A stretch of 64,000 bases of DNA from an uncultured Bacteroidota bacterium (GCA_937873155.1 CALMVZ010000034.1:1-64000); one strand, 5' to 3'; shown: positions 51,810 through 61,395, counted from the first letter of the stretch. Notes: a model not told the origin generated them from the sequence alone. Translations and numbers: made by a program.

Positions 51810-53303
51810 TTATTTTTTTGTTTTAAAAACAGTAAGTACAAATTCGTCCTTCTGTATCCTTATAACCAGAAGACTATTGTTTCCGATCTTTACACCATAC
51901 CCGGGATAATAACACCAGGTCTCATTTTTCTCGAAGGTTTGCCTCGACAATTTACCATCTGCTGATACTTTAACGCCAACCGGAACAGGTCCTCTGATAT
52001 CCCCCACATCGTCGTAATCAGTAGGGTCATAATTTTCTACTGTGAACTTCTCAAGATTTTTGGGGTGTTCGCAGTAAAAAACATACAAGTCGCCATTACT
52101 TTCCATGATATCCGAATTTGTCATTTCTTTTCCGCAATATTTAGGAAGTATCTTTACAAATTCTCTTTTCCCATCTGCATTGTATTTACTTACAATAAAA
52201 TCTCTGGAAAAGAATTTGATCATGGTGGTATTTTGGGTGCTTACTTCTTTGGTATAGGTCAGATTTTGTACCAGGTAAAAACCATTAGTTGTTTCATAAA
52301 CACCTGTAAGTGATATTTCTTTTTCTCCAAGTTCACGTTTTCCCGCACCATCTTTATAAGACAGTTTGGTTTCGATTTCCGCGGGATAATAGTCAAAATT
52401 CATTACAGATCTGTCAATATCTTTCAAATCAATAGTAAAGCAGAAAGCCCCGGCTTTCTTTTCCTTCTTCGATATTTTCTCCCGGAAGTTTCCGATCCTG
52501 TATAATTTATTGTTTTTGGTAACTGTTCTTACTTCTATAAGTGTTTTACTTCCAAGGTCAATTTCCTTTTGCTTAGTAGTTTTATCTTTCAGATTGTATA
52601 AAACCAGCGTTTGAATATTCGGAGCATCTTTTTCTTTAATGTCATATTTATACATATAGAACAGGTTTCCTTCAGGTGTTAAGATGTAGTTGAATGTTTT
52701 TATTAAAAGATCTTTGTGGGTGTCCGGCAATTTGAATTCTAAAGTTTGTTTAAGAGATGGTAAGTCATATAAAACAGCTTTTACTTCCTGAGGTTTTTTA
52801 TTCCACTGAAAAGATGAAACTATACACATTTTGGTTTTATCAGGCGTGATCGAAATAATGAAATTACGCGAGTCCTTTCCAAACGGATCACTTGCCAATG
52901 CGCCGTATGGTTTTTTGTCTGTAATTATTTTCCCTGTTTCCTTATCAAGTATTTTTAAATAAAGTGTTTTGTTAGCTCCATCGTATTGTGAAGTAAATAG
53001 GTAGATCTTGTTCTCAATAAAGAACCAATATTCAATAACCTCCCTGTCGTCAGGAAAGTCAAGCGTAGTGCTGAATTTCGTGCTTAGATCCTCATTGTAG
53101 CGTGTTAAGATGATCTTATAACGGTTTTCCCTGGTAGCAGCTTTTTTATCAGCTTTATAAAGAACGCCATCATCCCCCCTGAAAATACCGGTTGGATTAG
53201 GAAAGGTTTTTAATCCCGCTTCTTTACCTGAGATCTCAATGAGATCTTGTGAATAGGATGCAATGCTTAAAAGCAGCAGGCCAACGAATACAAAAGTGCG
53301 CAT
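51810..53303 (-). CDS. Secreted hypothetical protein, possibly beta-propeller
   Basis: This 497-residue protein has a signal peptide (residues 1-18, ending SYSQ). The rest is strand-rich with regularly spaced aromatic residues (LYLKILDKETGKIITD, NLFYMYKYDIKEKD, GFYLVQNLTYTKE), suggesting a propeller. No sorting domain is seen at the C-terminus. Function and family are not recognised. A small lipoprotein gene lies 21 bp upstream on the same strand. Confidence 0.6.
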   Translation of the reverse strand: MRTFVFVGLLLLSIASYSQDLIEISGKEAGLKTFPNPTGIFRGDDGVLYKADKKAATRENRYKIILTRYNEDLSTKFSTTLDFPDDREVIEYWFFIENKIYLFTSQYDGANKTLYLKILDKETGKIITDKKPYGALASDPFGKDSRNFIISITPDKTKMCIVSSFQWNKKPQEVKAVLYDLPSLKQTLEFKLPDTHKDLLIKTFNYILTPEGNLFYMYKYDIKEKDAPNIQTLVLYNLKDKTTKQKEIDLGSKTLIEVRTVTKNNKLYRIGNFREKISKKEKKAGAFCFTIDLKDIDRSVMNFDYYPAEIETKLSYKDGAGKRELGEKEISLTGVYETTNGFYLVQNLTYTKEVSTQNTTMIKFFSRDFIVSKYNADGKREFVKILPKYCGKEMTNSDIMESNGDLYVFYCEHPKNLEKFTVENYDPTDYDDVGDIRGPVPVGVKVSADGKLSRQTFEKNETWCYYPGYGVKIGNNSLLVIRIQKDEFVLTVFKTKK

Positions 53304-53324
53304 AGTTTAGTTTTTAAAGGTGAA

Positions 53325-53645
53325 TTAATGATCAATTTCTTTTTCGGTTTTACACGATGTGGTCTTTATCGCCCAGGTAGCGTCTTTAGTTGTAAAATAA
53401 ACGATTTCACCTGATTGATTCCTGGGATCGGCATTGAATTCTCCGGCATTAGTACATGTAGTGTTTCCGGGTTCCAGGGTGTCGGCTAAACCGTTATTGT
53501 TCCATGCATATGCAATTCGATTAGAGCCTATGTTCTTCACGCAAACTGTAGCGTTGTCACAATGTTCATATTTTTTGCGGCATTTACTAAAGAGTACTAG
53601 TCCGATAATAAGAATAATTACTTTGGATATTTTCAATGTTTCCAT
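53325..53645 (-). CDS. Small Cys-containing lipoprotein
   Basis: The ATG at 53645 (METLKISKVI) gives 106 residues and a clean lipobox (GLVLFSKC, Cys22); the frame runs on to 53693 but those residues would spoil the signal. Mature cysteines (EHCDNATVC, TTCTN, TTSCK) suggest two disulfides. VCVKNIGSNRIAYAWN looks like a small beta domain. Function is unknown. It is probably cotranscribed with the next secreted protein. Confidence 0.58.
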   Translation of the reverse strand: METLKISKVIILIIGLVLFSKCRKKYEHCDNATVCVKNIGSNRIAYAWNNNGLADTLEPGNTTCTNAGEFNADPRNQSGEIVYFTTKDATWAIKTTSCKTEKEIDH

Positions 53646-53715
53646 GCCGATCGGATCTTCTACGAAAATGGGAAAGGCAGCTTTATAACGCAATACAATC
53701 TTAAGCGTATTTTAT

Positions 53716-53733
53716 CTACACCAAAAGGTGTAG
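53716..53733 (-). terminator. Hairpin after the NarL-type regulator gene
   Basis: CTACACC and GGTGTAG form a perfect 7-bp stem with a four-base loop. The 3' side on the minus strand is AT-rich but lacks a clean T run. Confidence 0.4.
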
Positions 53734-53736
53734 GCT

Positions 53737-54363
53737 TTACAGCCCTTGTTCAAGAGCAAATTTCACAAGCGCGGCAGTATTCTTTATAGATAATTTGCGC
53801 ATGGCATTTTTTCGGTGGGTATTCACAGTAAGTTCGCTGATAGACAACTCTTCAGCGATCTCTTTGTTAGTGAGGGATCTTACAACCAATTTTATGATCT
53901 CTATCTCTCGTTCGGTCAGTTTATCAAGAGGTGAATTATTATTCCCGATGCTCTGCATGGTGTTCGCAATTACTTTATCTGAATAATAAACGCCTCCATC
54001 CGCAACTTTAAGGATCGCTTCCATTAATTCTTTTTTAGAAGTGTTTTTAAGAACATACCCTTTAGCGCCCGCTTTCAGCATTTTTACTACTTTATGATGA
54101 TCATCATACATACTTAAAGCGATAACCTTTGCATCCGGAAATTTTTGTGAGACCAGTGTAGTTGTTTCAATTCCATCCAATCCCGGCATTCCTATATCCA
54201 TTAAAATTATATCGGCAGGGGTTAGGGTTAGTTTTTCCAACAGTTCTTTTCCGCTGGTGGCGCTGCCGGTTATTTTTATATCATCGCCTTCCAAAAGAGC
54301 AATAATGCCATCAATGAACATTTGATGATCGTCGGCAACGAATAAACGGATCGCATTTTTCAT
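53737..54363 (-). CDS. NarL/LuxR-type response regulator
   Basis: The ATG at 54363 (MKNAIRLFVADDHQ) gives 208 residues; upstream in-frame codons overlap the kinase gene. The receiver has the acidic pair in ADDH, phospho-Asp in ILMDIGMPG, Ser in VIALSMYDD and Lys in YVLKNTS. The LuxR-type HTH is at ~143-205 (LTEREIEIIKLVVRSLTNKEIAEELSISELTVNTHRKN region). It follows its cognate TPR histidine kinase with a 4-bp gap. Confidence 0.93.
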   Translation of the reverse strand: MKNAIRLFVADDHQMFIDGIIALLEGDDIKITGSATSGKELLEKLTLTPADIILMDIGMPGLDGIETTTLVSQKFPDAKVIALSMYDDHHKVVKMLKAGAKGYVLKNTSKKELMEAILKVADGGVYYSDKVIANTMQSIGNNNSPLDKLTEREIEIIKLVVRSLTNKEIAEELSISELTVNTHRKNAMRKLSIKNTAALVKFALEQGL

Positions 54364-54367
54364 AAAC

Positions 54368-56329
54368 TCAGACGCTGTATTTTGGTACTTCAATTATAAA
54401 TGTACTTCCTTTTTGCAGAATGGATTCTATTTTTAATGTGCCTTTCAGGAAAACCACACGCTCTTTAATGTTTTTTAATCCCATTCCGGATAACTGTTCA
54501 AGCTTGGGAGATTCTGTATTAAATCCAATGCCATTATCCTCCAGCATCAAAAGTAAAGAATCGCCATGATCTATTAACTGAAGTGTAATGTTCGTGGCCT
54601 TAGAATGTTTAATGCTGTTGTTCAATAATTCTTGTGCAATCCGGTAAAGGTTCAACTCAATGATACTATCAAATTTTTCTGTTGACTCTGTCGTCAAAAA
54701 CTTAATATGAGTAGCACCGGAAGCATTAATGTTTTCCTTTAATTCATTGATAGCATTAGCCAGGCCATTCTCTTTTAAAACTTCATTCGAAAGATCTTTC
54801 GTTATCTTCCGTAATTCCTGCGAGGTTTTATCGATCAGCTTGTTGTTGTTCTTAAATGCAGCGAAATGTTCTTCAGGGATCTTTTTCTCGAAAGCCTGAA
54901 GATTTAGTTTTAACGTAGATAAAAAAGTACCCACACTGTCATGCAATTCTTTTGCGATCCGGTCACGTTCATTCTCCTGAGCGCGGACCAGGGCGTTGGC
55001 AGCATTCTTTTGTTGCAGATTCAATTCTGCCTGGAATTTATTTTCCTGCTTTAGCTTCTTTCGGCTAAAAAAAAGATAGACTGACAGAATTATTAAAAGT
55101 GACCCGGCCAGAAGACCATAGATTATAATGTTTTTTTGTTTTACTTTGGTATCCAGGATTACCTGTTCTTTTTGTTTGCCGGCCAACTCTGATGTTAAAA
55201 GCGCGATAGATTTTTCTTTTTTCTCGCTTTCATATTTAGTGTTTAGTTCATTTATTGCTTCGGTATTTTCCTCACTAAAAAGACTATCTTTCAAGCGCAT
55301 GAAAAGGTGGGCGTAGGCTAAAGCATTTTTATAATCCTTTTTCCTTTCAAAAGTTTCTGATAAGAAAGAATAGGCTTCACAGGTTTGATCTCTTGTTCCA
55401 ATTGTATTTGAAAGTGCAATAGCCTCTTTTAGAAGCTTTACAGATTCGTCAAAATTATTTATAAAGGCGTTTTCTTTTCCAATATTCATTAGCGATACAA
55501 CAACAGAATACTGGTCGTTAATGGACCTGGCTTTGGCGAGACTCCTGCCAAAATAAACCAGAGCTTCCCGGTGAAGTTTTTTTTCTGATAAAACACCACC
55601 GATGCCAATCAAACTAAGCAATGAATAACTTTGATCCTTAAGTTTTTCGGTAAGCTTAAGTGCTTTTTTATGATAAACCACTGCTGTATCATATTGGAAC
55701 TGATCATATGCAATATTTGCAAATTGAGTTTGAGTGAGCGCAACATGAATTGTATCGTTCAGTTTAGTATACATTAAAGCAGCTTTTGAATTAAATTCTG
55801 TTGCTTTGAGATAGTCTTGATTTTGGTAATAGATAAGAGAGATGTTATAGATGATCCCGGCTGTTTTTTTACTGTCGTTTAATTGTTCAAACAACTTAGA
55901 GCTTATCAGATAATTTTCTAATGCGGTTTTATAATCACCTTTATAGTAATAAGCTCCTCCAATAGAATTATAGATGTCAGCCAGAGCCTTTGCGTTTTTT
56001 GTTTTTTGTGCAAGAGTTAGTGCGCTGTTAAGATGATTTAAAGCCTCTTCGTATTTACCTGTATTATTCAGTGCTGCGCCGAGTGAAATTTTAGCTAAAA
56101 TAATTCCTTTTTGGAACTTAAGTTTTTCTGATAAAGTCAAAGCGCTCATTGAATAATTCAATTTTTCAAGATCGGTTATGTCATTTTGAGAAGAGGCGGC
56201 TAACAGAAGCGTAACTTTATTTGTATCTTCCTTAGATGTTTTTAAACTCAGGAAACTATCAGTTATACTGTTTTGGGAATTGCTTCTTGCAAAACAGGAA
56301 AGGAATATATAAAGCAATATCTTTTTCAC
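54368..56329 (-). CDS. TPR-containing sensor histidine kinase (HisKA_3)
   Basis: GTG start at 56329; 653 residues. A signal peptide precedes about seven TPR units (~60-370), a coiled coil, a TM helix (~405-425, IIIYGLLAGSLLIILSVYLF), then the HisKA_3 dimerisation box with the phospho-His in IAKELHDSVGTFLSTL. The ATPase domain shows LYRIAQELLNNSIKHSKA, LMLEDNGIGF and SGMGLKNIKERV. It pairs with the NarL-type regulator directly downstream. The inducing signal is not evident. Confidence 0.92.
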   Translation of the reverse strand: MKKILLYIFLSCFARSNSQNSITDSFLSLKTSKEDTNKVTLLLAASSQNDITDLEKLNYSMSALTLSEKLKFQKGIILAKISLGAALNNTGKYEEALNHLNSALTLAQKTKNAKALADIYNSIGGAYYYKGDYKTALENYLISSKLFEQLNDSKKTAGIIYNISLIYYQNQDYLKATEFNSKAALMYTKLNDTIHVALTQTQFANIAYDQFQYDTAVVYHKKALKLTEKLKDQSYSLLSLIGIGGVLSEKKLHREALVYFGRSLAKARSINDQYSVVVSLMNIGKENAFINNFDESVKLLKEAIALSNTIGTRDQTCEAYSFLSETFERKKDYKNALAYAHLFMRLKDSLFSEENTEAINELNTKYESEKKEKSIALLTSELAGKQKEQVILDTKVKQKNIIIYGLLAGSLLIILSVYLFFSRKKLKQENKFQAELNLQQKNAANALVRAQENERDRIAKELHDSVGTFLSTLKLNLQAFEKKIPEEHFAAFKNNNKLIDKTSQELRKITKDLSNEVLKENGLANAINELKENINASGATHIKFLTTESTEKFDSIIELNLYRIAQELLNNSIKHSKATNITLQLIDHGDSLLLMLEDNGIGFNTESPKLEQLSGMGLKNIKERVVFLKGTLKIESILQKGSTFIIEVPKYSV

Positions 56330-56463
56330 TTAGCCAAAATAAGCAGAAAAATCGAAATGAAGTAAAATTCTGCATCAAGGCACACCCAACTGAAGGATTT
56401 TTATCTTTCATAAGAGAAAAATAAAAATCAGAGGTGGAATTGTTAAACAAACTGGTAATCCCT

Positions 56464-56538
56464 GAACCCATTTTCAAACCCGCGCCAAATCTACCTTGAA
56501 AGAATAGGTTAAAAACGAAGTGAAGCAAAAGTGAAACA
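56464..56538 (+). repeat. Dispersed repeat R2 (copy before hairpin)
   Basis: It shares GAACCCATTTTCA and GTGAAGCAAAAGT with the copy at 48618-48669, with a longer centre. It is followed by a hairpin at 56551. No gene is seen in 56330-56573. Confidence 0.5.
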
Positions 56539-56550
56539 TTCTTTGCAAAA

Positions 56551-56575
56551 AGCCAGAAATTATTCTGGTTTTTTT
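56551..56575. terminator. Bidirectional terminator-like hairpin
   Basis: CCAGAA-ATTA-TTCTGG is followed by a T run on the plus strand and by CTTTTTG on the minus strand, ending the minus-strand GNAT/pirin unit. Confidence 0.65.
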
Positions 56576-56858
56576 ATTTTGATAACACGTCATTAAATTC
56601 AGGGGCCTTCTCAAATACACTTTTTGCAAAGGGACAAAGCGGAAGTATTTTAAGATCTTTCTTCCGTGCAAACAAAACAGCCTGCTCTACTAATTTTTTT
56701 CCTGCACCCATGCCTTTTAGTTCCGGTCCTACTTCAGTATGATCAATGATGATTAGTTTTGGGCCCGCATAAACATAAGTCATGGTTGCTACAGTTTTGC
56801 CTTCCTGTTCAACATAGAATTGGCCTTTCTTTGAATCGTCGCTATTTTTTATTTCCAT
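56574..56858 (-). CDS. Small GNAT-family N-acetyltransferase (YjdJ-like)
   Basis: The ATG at 56858 gives 94 residues, the usual size for the short Gcn5-like group. QFYVEQEGKTVATMTY starts the fold, EVGPELKGMGAGKKLVEQAV holds the acetyl-CoA loop (GMGAGK), and ILPLCPFAKSVFEK is the conserved C-terminal segment. The longer frame up to 56927 would overlap the pirin gene. It starts 4 bp after the pirin stop. Confidence 0.85.
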   Translation of the reverse strand: MEIKNSDDSKKGQFYVEQEGKTVATMTYVYAGPKLIIIDHTEVGPELKGMGAGKKLVEQAVLFARKKDLKILPLCPFAKSVFEKAPEFNDVLSK

Positions 56859-56862
56859 AAAG

Positions 56863-57765
56863 CTATGATAAGACCTCGGGTGGTTTTCCTCTTTTATCTT
56901 CCGGTAAGGGAATATATTCTTTATCATCCAGTGGAGGTAAATTTATTTTGCCTTGTTTCCAATCTGATTTTGCCTGCTCGATGCGATCCTTACTTGAAGA
57001 AACAAAATTCCACCAAATATGTCTTTCACCAAAAGGTTCGCCACCTAACATCATCAACACTGTTTCTTCTCTGGAAATTATAACGGGATCTTCACTGCTT
57101 TTGAAAACAACCATTTGTTTTGAATGATACACAACATTATCAATGTCAACTGAACCTTTGACGATGTAAATCGCTCGCTCGCTATAATTTACCGGCAAAG
57201 TTGCTTTTGCAAAAGGTTTTAATGTAACATGAATGTAAAAAAGAGGGGAGTGAGTGGAAACATTACTTTTTACACCAAAGGCTTCGCCGGCAATCAGGCG
57301 CATCCATAATCCTTCTTCGGAAACGGCAGGAAGTTCTTCTCTTGTATAATTTTTGAAAGTAGGATCTGATTCTTCATCTTTCACAGGAAGAGCAACCCAG
57401 GTTTGAAGCATCTCCAGTTGACCACCTGCAAGAATGGAAGGATTCTCAAATCGTTCTGAATGAGAAATTCCTTTTCCTGCTGTCATCCAATTAACCTCTC
57501 CCGGTTTTATAATTTGTTCAGCTCCTGTACTGTCCCGATGTGTAACTTCTCCATTGAACAAATAGCTTACCGTAGATAAACCAATATGCGGATGGGGCAA
57601 AACATCCATTTCATGATGTGCGTTTCCCTGCAATTTAACCGGACCAGCATGATCCATAAAAATAAACGGGCCTACCATTCTTCTATTCCGAAAAGGAAGA
57701 ATTCGGTTTACAGACATGTTAGGCCCGATCAAAGCTTCGCGCGCATCTATTACAATCTCTGGCAT
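56863..57765 (-). CDS. Pirin-family bicupin protein
   Basis: This 300-residue protein has the pirin N-terminal cupin: PFIFMDHAGPV, HHEMDVLPHPHIGLSTVSYL (His ligands) and EVTHRDSTGAEQIIKPGEVNWM, then GISHSERFE with a further ligand His/Glu. The C-terminal cupin has AIYIVKGSVD. Pirins bind Fe and several have quercetin 2,3-dioxygenase or redox-sensing roles. The neighbourhood of quinone- and aromatic-related genes fits that. Confidence 0.9.
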   Translation of the reverse strand: MPEIVIDAREALIGPNMSVNRILPFRNRRMVGPFIFMDHAGPVKLQGNAHHEMDVLPHPHIGLSTVSYLFNGEVTHRDSTGAEQIIKPGEVNWMTAGKGISHSERFENPSILAGGQLEMLQTWVALPVKDEESDPTFKNYTREELPAVSEEGLWMRLIAGEAFGVKSNVSTHSPLFYIHVTLKPFAKATLPVNYSERAIYIVKGSVDIDNVVYHSKQMVVFKSSEDPVIISREETVLMMLGGEPFGERHIWWNFVSSSKDRIEQAKSDWKQGKINLPPLDDKEYIPLPEDKRGKPPEVLS

Positions 57766-57831
57766 AATGAACGGTTAAGATAATAAAATACCGGGAAAAA
57801 ATAGTACACTATTAAAGTTAAATAATTCGGC

Positions 57832-58584
57832 CTATTGTGCCAAATATCCACCATCAGCATTGTAGTAACTACCGGTTACGAATGACGCTTTATCTGAATT
57901 TAGCCATAGCGCTAATTCAGCAATTTCTTCTGAGGTTCCCAATCTTCCCATTGGGTGTAAACCTTTCAATACATTTATTGTTGCTTCGTCAAGTGTATTG
58001 GTAAGAAGTGGTGTTGAGATGAATCCCGGGCCGATAGAGTTTATTCTTATTTTCTGATCGGCGTATTCCACAGCAGCAGCTTCAGTTAATCCAACTACAC
58101 CGTGTTTTGCAGCAACGTATGCCGGAGAACCCTTAGTGCCTACTTTACCCATAATAGAAGCAATATTCACAATACTACCTCCGCCTGATTTGAGGATGGC
58201 AGGAATTTGGTAACGCATTCCGTAAAATACGCCTGAGAGATTAATTGAGATCACTTTATCCCAAGCTTCTATTGGATAATCTCCGGTAAACATTAATGGT
58301 CCGCCAACTCCTGCGTTGTTTACACTAATATGCAATGCGCCGAATTTTTTCATTGTCTCTTCAACTACACGTTCATTGTCAGCCGGCTTTGATGAATCGG
58401 TTTTTACAAAAATAGCTTCGCCGCCTTTTGCTTTTATCTCATTTAGAACTGCGTTTCCATTTTGTTCATTAATGTCAGTAAGAACGATCTTTGCACCCTC
58501 ACTTGAATAAAGTAATGCAATTGAACGGCCAATACCGGAGCCTGCTCCTGTAATTATAGCCACTTTGTTTTCTAATGTTTTCAT
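57832..58584 (-). CDS. Short-chain dehydrogenase/reductase
   Basis: This 250-residue classical SDR has the cofactor motif TGAGSGIGRSIA, Asp in LTDINEQ (suggesting NAD preference), NNAGVGG, the catalytic Ser in NIASIMG and YVAAKHG (Tyr-x3-Lys), then SIGPGFISTPLL. The substrate is unknown. It sits between pirin and esterase genes on the same strand. Confidence 0.9.
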   Translation of the reverse strand: MKTLENKVAIITGAGSGIGRSIALLYSSEGAKIVLTDINEQNGNAVLNEIKAKGGEAIFVKTDSSKPADNERVVEETMKKFGALHISVNNAGVGGPLMFTGDYPIEAWDKVISINLSGVFYGMRYQIPAILKSGGGSIVNIASIMGKVGTKGSPAYVAAKHGVVGLTEAAAVEYADQKIRINSIGPGFISTPLLTNTLDEATINVLKGLHPMGRLGTSEEIAELALWLNSDKASFVTGSYYNADGGYLAQ

Positions 58585-58625
58585 TTTGTTTGTTTTAATT
58601 GGTTAAATTATTTTTATTCTTTTAG

Positions 58626-59369
58626 CTAATTGGTAGCAAGCCATTTATTTAATTCTTTCAAGACCTCATGAGTGATCTGATGCCCCATTTTAAATTCATG
58701 GTAGCTTAGTTTCGTTTGAAGTTGTTCTAAGTATATTTTAGCTTCTCTGGCAAAAGCAACAGTTAATGTTTCATCCTGAGTGCCGTGTGAGAGAAATATT
58801 TTGAGTTTTTGAAGTTCATTTGTGTTTTTCGCATCGCTTCTTATTTCCTGAAGGATTCTGCCGCTTAAACAAATAACTCCTTTAATTTTTTCAGGATGCA
58901 AAAGGCCAATGCTGCAACTCATGATCGCGCCCTGACTAAAGCCGCCAAGATAGATCTCTTCAAAACCATACTTTTCTTTTACTTGTTTAATGAACGTTAG
59001 TATTGCTTCTCTGCTTTGCAACTCTTGTTCTTTATTAAACACTGGTTTTCCGGTAGAAAAATCTACATTGTACCAAGCATAGCTTCCTTCTGAGAGCGTA
59101 AACTTTCCGCGCGGAGAAATTATATAGTAATCTTTTGGCAGTTGCTCAGAAAGACTAAACAAATCGTTCTCGTTACTTCCTACACCATGCAGAAGAATAA
59201 TGGCTTTCTTTTTTACTGATTTAGATTGCGGTTCTTTAATCAGGTATTTTAAAGCTAAACTGTCTTTCGAAATTAAATTGTTCATTTCCATAATTAATTT
59301 TTCTCCTTTACTTATCTGCATGATGAAAAAGCAGATCATTAAATAAATAAACTTTGTTGTTTTTTTCAT
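58626..59369 (-). CDS. Exported phospholipase/carboxylesterase-family hydrolase
   Basis: This 247-residue protein has a signal peptide or anchor (KFIYLMICFFIMQIS), then ILLHGVGSNENDLFSL (oxyanion hole region), the nucleophile elbow GGFSQGA, an Asp in SHGTQDETL and His in KMGHQIT: a complete Ser-Asp-His triad of the COG0400 type. Its start overlaps the stop of the dioxygenase gene by one base. Confidence 0.85.
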   Translation of the reverse strand: MKKTTKFIYLMICFFIMQISKGEKLIMEMNNLISKDSLALKYLIKEPQSKSVKKKAIILLHGVGSNENDLFSLSEQLPKDYYIISPRGKFTLSEGSYAWYNVDFSTGKPVFNKEQELQSREAILTFIKQVKEKYGFEEIYLGGFSQGAIMSCSIGLLHPEKIKGVICLSGRILQEIRSDAKNTNELQKLKIFLSHGTQDETLTVAFAREAKIYLEQLQTKLSYHEFKMGHQITHEVLKELNKWLATN

Positions 59370-60250
59370 TAGCCTAATTTTATTGATGTCATTGTAAGCG
59401 AACCCGCAACTGCTTTGTCGTTAAAAAATGAAACGTTGTCTTTATTTCCCTTTAGACCTAAAGTGTACATTAATGGCAAGTAGTGTTCAGGTGTAGGAAT
59501 TGCAAGCAGAGCTTCCTTACCCAGTTCACTATAATTAATTAAAGGTTTATGATTGCCTTCGGTAATTAAGGATTTAAATTTATTGTTTATGTTGATCGCC
59601 CAATCAAAACCGAATTCGGTATCATTCAATTTATCCCAATCCACCATTCCAAGATTATGTACCATGTTACCACTTCCCATGATCAAAACTCCTTTTTTTC
59701 GCAAAGCATATAATTCCTTCGCAAGATCATAATGGAATTGAGCGCCTTTTGTATAATCAATACTTAATTGCAAAACCGGAATGTTTGCTTTTGGGTACAT
59801 GTGACGAACAATCGTCCATGTGCCATGATCTAAACCCCAATCATGATCTAATTCAACGTTTGTTGATTTAATTAAGCCAACTGTTTCTTTTGCAAGTATG
59901 GCATTGCCGGGCGCAGGATATTTTACATCAAACAGTTCCTGTGGAAAGCCTCCAAAATCATGAATTGTTTTTGGGAAGTCCATTGCAGTAATTTTAGTTC
60001 CATTGGTAAACCAATGAGCAGAAATAACAAGCACGGCTTTTGGTACAGGGATCTCATTTGCCATTTTTGTCCACCTGCGACTGAATTCTGTATCCAGTAT
60101 TCCGTTCATTGGCGAACCGTGACCTACAAAAAGAACAGGCATAAGTTGCTCTTGTTCCGGCAATGCATCCGTAAAATTTTTGAATGCAGATAATGTTGTA
60201 ATTCCTACTGCTCCCATGATCATTGATTTTAAAAATTCCTTGCGTTCCAT
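59369..60250 (-). CDS. ygiD: LigB-type extradiol dioxygenase (4,5-DOPA dioxygenase-like)
   Basis: This 293-residue protein has an exported-type leader (residues 1-25) with a degenerate Tat-like ERKEFLK. The dioxygenase has VLFVGHGSPMNG, VLVISAHWF, LDHDWGLDHGTWTIV and MGSGNMVHNLG, giving the metal His residues of class III (LigB/DODA) extradiol enzymes, which open catechol rings. An exported location would be unusual for this family. Confidence 0.85.
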   Translation of the reverse strand: MERKEFLKSMIMGAVGITTLSAFKNFTDALPEQEQLMPVLFVGHGSPMNGILDTEFSRRWTKMANEIPVPKAVLVISAHWFTNGTKITAMDFPKTIHDFGGFPQELFDVKYPAPGNAILAKETVGLIKSTNVELDHDWGLDHGTWTIVRHMYPKANIPVLQLSIDYTKGAQFHYDLAKELYALRKKGVLIMGSGNMVHNLGMVDWDKLNDTEFGFDWAININNKFKSLITEGNHKPLINYSELGKEALLAIPTPEHYLPLMYTLGLKGNKDNVSFFNDKAVAGSLTMTSIKLG

Positions 60251-60303
60251 TGTTTTGTGTTTATTAAAACGGAGAAGAGAATGCTCTCCTCCGTTTAGTT
60301 TTA

Positions 60304-60879
60304 TTATAAACCTATTTGTTTAGCGTATGTTTGGTTATCCCAAAATAGATGTTCTTCGATCATTACTCCGTTTTCCCAAAGCCCTACAGTTGCCATTGGC
60401 ATTTTGAATGCTTTACCAGTAGGCTGAATAAATTTACCGCCTCCAATTGGCATTGGTTTTGTAAATGTTCCTTCAAACACTCCTGTAACCAAAGTATATT
60501 TACCGGAACCGAATTTGATTGGATGTTCTTTGATGCGGGTGTCAGGCGCATGAACAAAGAGTTTTTTCAGATCCTCAATATGACCTTCAATTCCTTCAGC
60601 TAAATGACCGTCCGGCCAATATACTTTAATATTTGGTGCGTGACTTTCTTTTAACCTGTCCCACTTTTGGTTACTGAAGACATCAAAGTCTAAATTATCA
60701 AACGTTTTAAGATGAGCAGCTATGCTATCGTTTTCTGATGCGACCTGAAGTGCTATTTTTTTAAGATTTGCGAGCTCATCGTCTGAAATTTTAGAAGAGG
60801 AATCTGAAGCCGAGTTACAGCTTTGAAAAAGGCTTGCAGAAATAATTAATGCTAAAGCCATTGTTTTAATTGTTTTCAT
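60304..60879 (-). CDS. SnoaL/NTF2-like lipoprotein
   Basis: This 191-residue protein has a lipoprotein signal (SLFQSCNS, Cys21). An NTF2-like alpha/beta cone follows: FSNQKWDRLKESHAPNIKVYW, HIEDLKKLFVHAPDTRIKEH and EHLFWDNQTYAKQIGL (read as overlapping parts: QKWDRLKESHAPNIK, LFVHAPDTRI, FWDNQTYAKQIG). Related folds act as ester cyclases or dehydratases or just bind small molecules. The role here is unknown. Confidence 0.72.
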   Translation of the reverse strand: MKTIKTMALALIISASLFQSCNSASDSSSKISDDELANLKKIALQVASENDSIAAHLKTFDNLDFDVFSNQKWDRLKESHAPNIKVYWPDGHLAEGIEGHIEDLKKLFVHAPDTRIKEHPIKFGSGKYTLVTGVFEGTFTKPMPIGGGKFIQPTGKAFKMPMATVGLWENGVMIEEHLFWDNQTYAKQIGL

Positions 60880-60911
60880 AATATTTGTTTTAAAGGATTA
60901 ATGTTTAATTT

Positions 60912-61367
60912 TTATTTATTAAGTGAATTTTTTGAAATAAGAGCATCGATACTGGCTTTACCGCCACCGGCAATTAAGGATATGATAGCTAATCCGAAGA
61001 GAAGAATAAAATACTCTAAGCCTTCCCCTTTATTCGGCTGCATGTACCAGTTCATAAAGAAACCGTTGTTTGCGTGAGAGGTGATCACAACTCCCAGGAA
61101 GTTGACAATAATACCTACAGCTGCTATGCGCGTTCCGATTCCAAAAATAAGCATGAGTGCGCCAAAAAATTCAATTAGTATTACCAGTAGTGCAATTATC
61201 CATGGTAAGCCGTTACCGGTCAGGAAACCCATTGTTCCTGTGAAGCCGTAACCTCCGAACCATCCAATTAACTTTTGTGCCCCGTGAGGGAACACCACAA
61301 CGCCTAAGGCGATTCGCGCAATTAACGCTGTGATGTTTCCGGAGTCTGTTGAAAATAATTTTTTCAT
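60912..61367 (-). CDS. DoxX-family membrane protein
   Basis: The ATG at 61367 (MKKLFSTDSG) gives 151 residues. Four TM segments and the DoxX signature RIALGVVVFPHGAQKLIGWFGG region, GFTGTMGFLTG and LLVILIEFFGALMLIFG are present. DoxX proteins are tied to quinone and thiol redox at the membrane. It lies between the SnoaL-like and F420-type reductase genes in the minus-strand cluster. Confidence 0.87.
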   Translation of the reverse strand: MKKLFSTDSGNITALIARIALGVVVFPHGAQKLIGWFGGYGFTGTMGFLTGNGLPWIIALLVILIEFFGALMLIFGIGTRIAAVGIIVNFLGVVITSHANNGFFMNWYMQPNKGEGLEYFILLFGLAIISLIAGGGKASIDALISKNSLNK

Positions 61368-61395
61368 TTTCTTAATTTTTAAAGTATGTATATGA

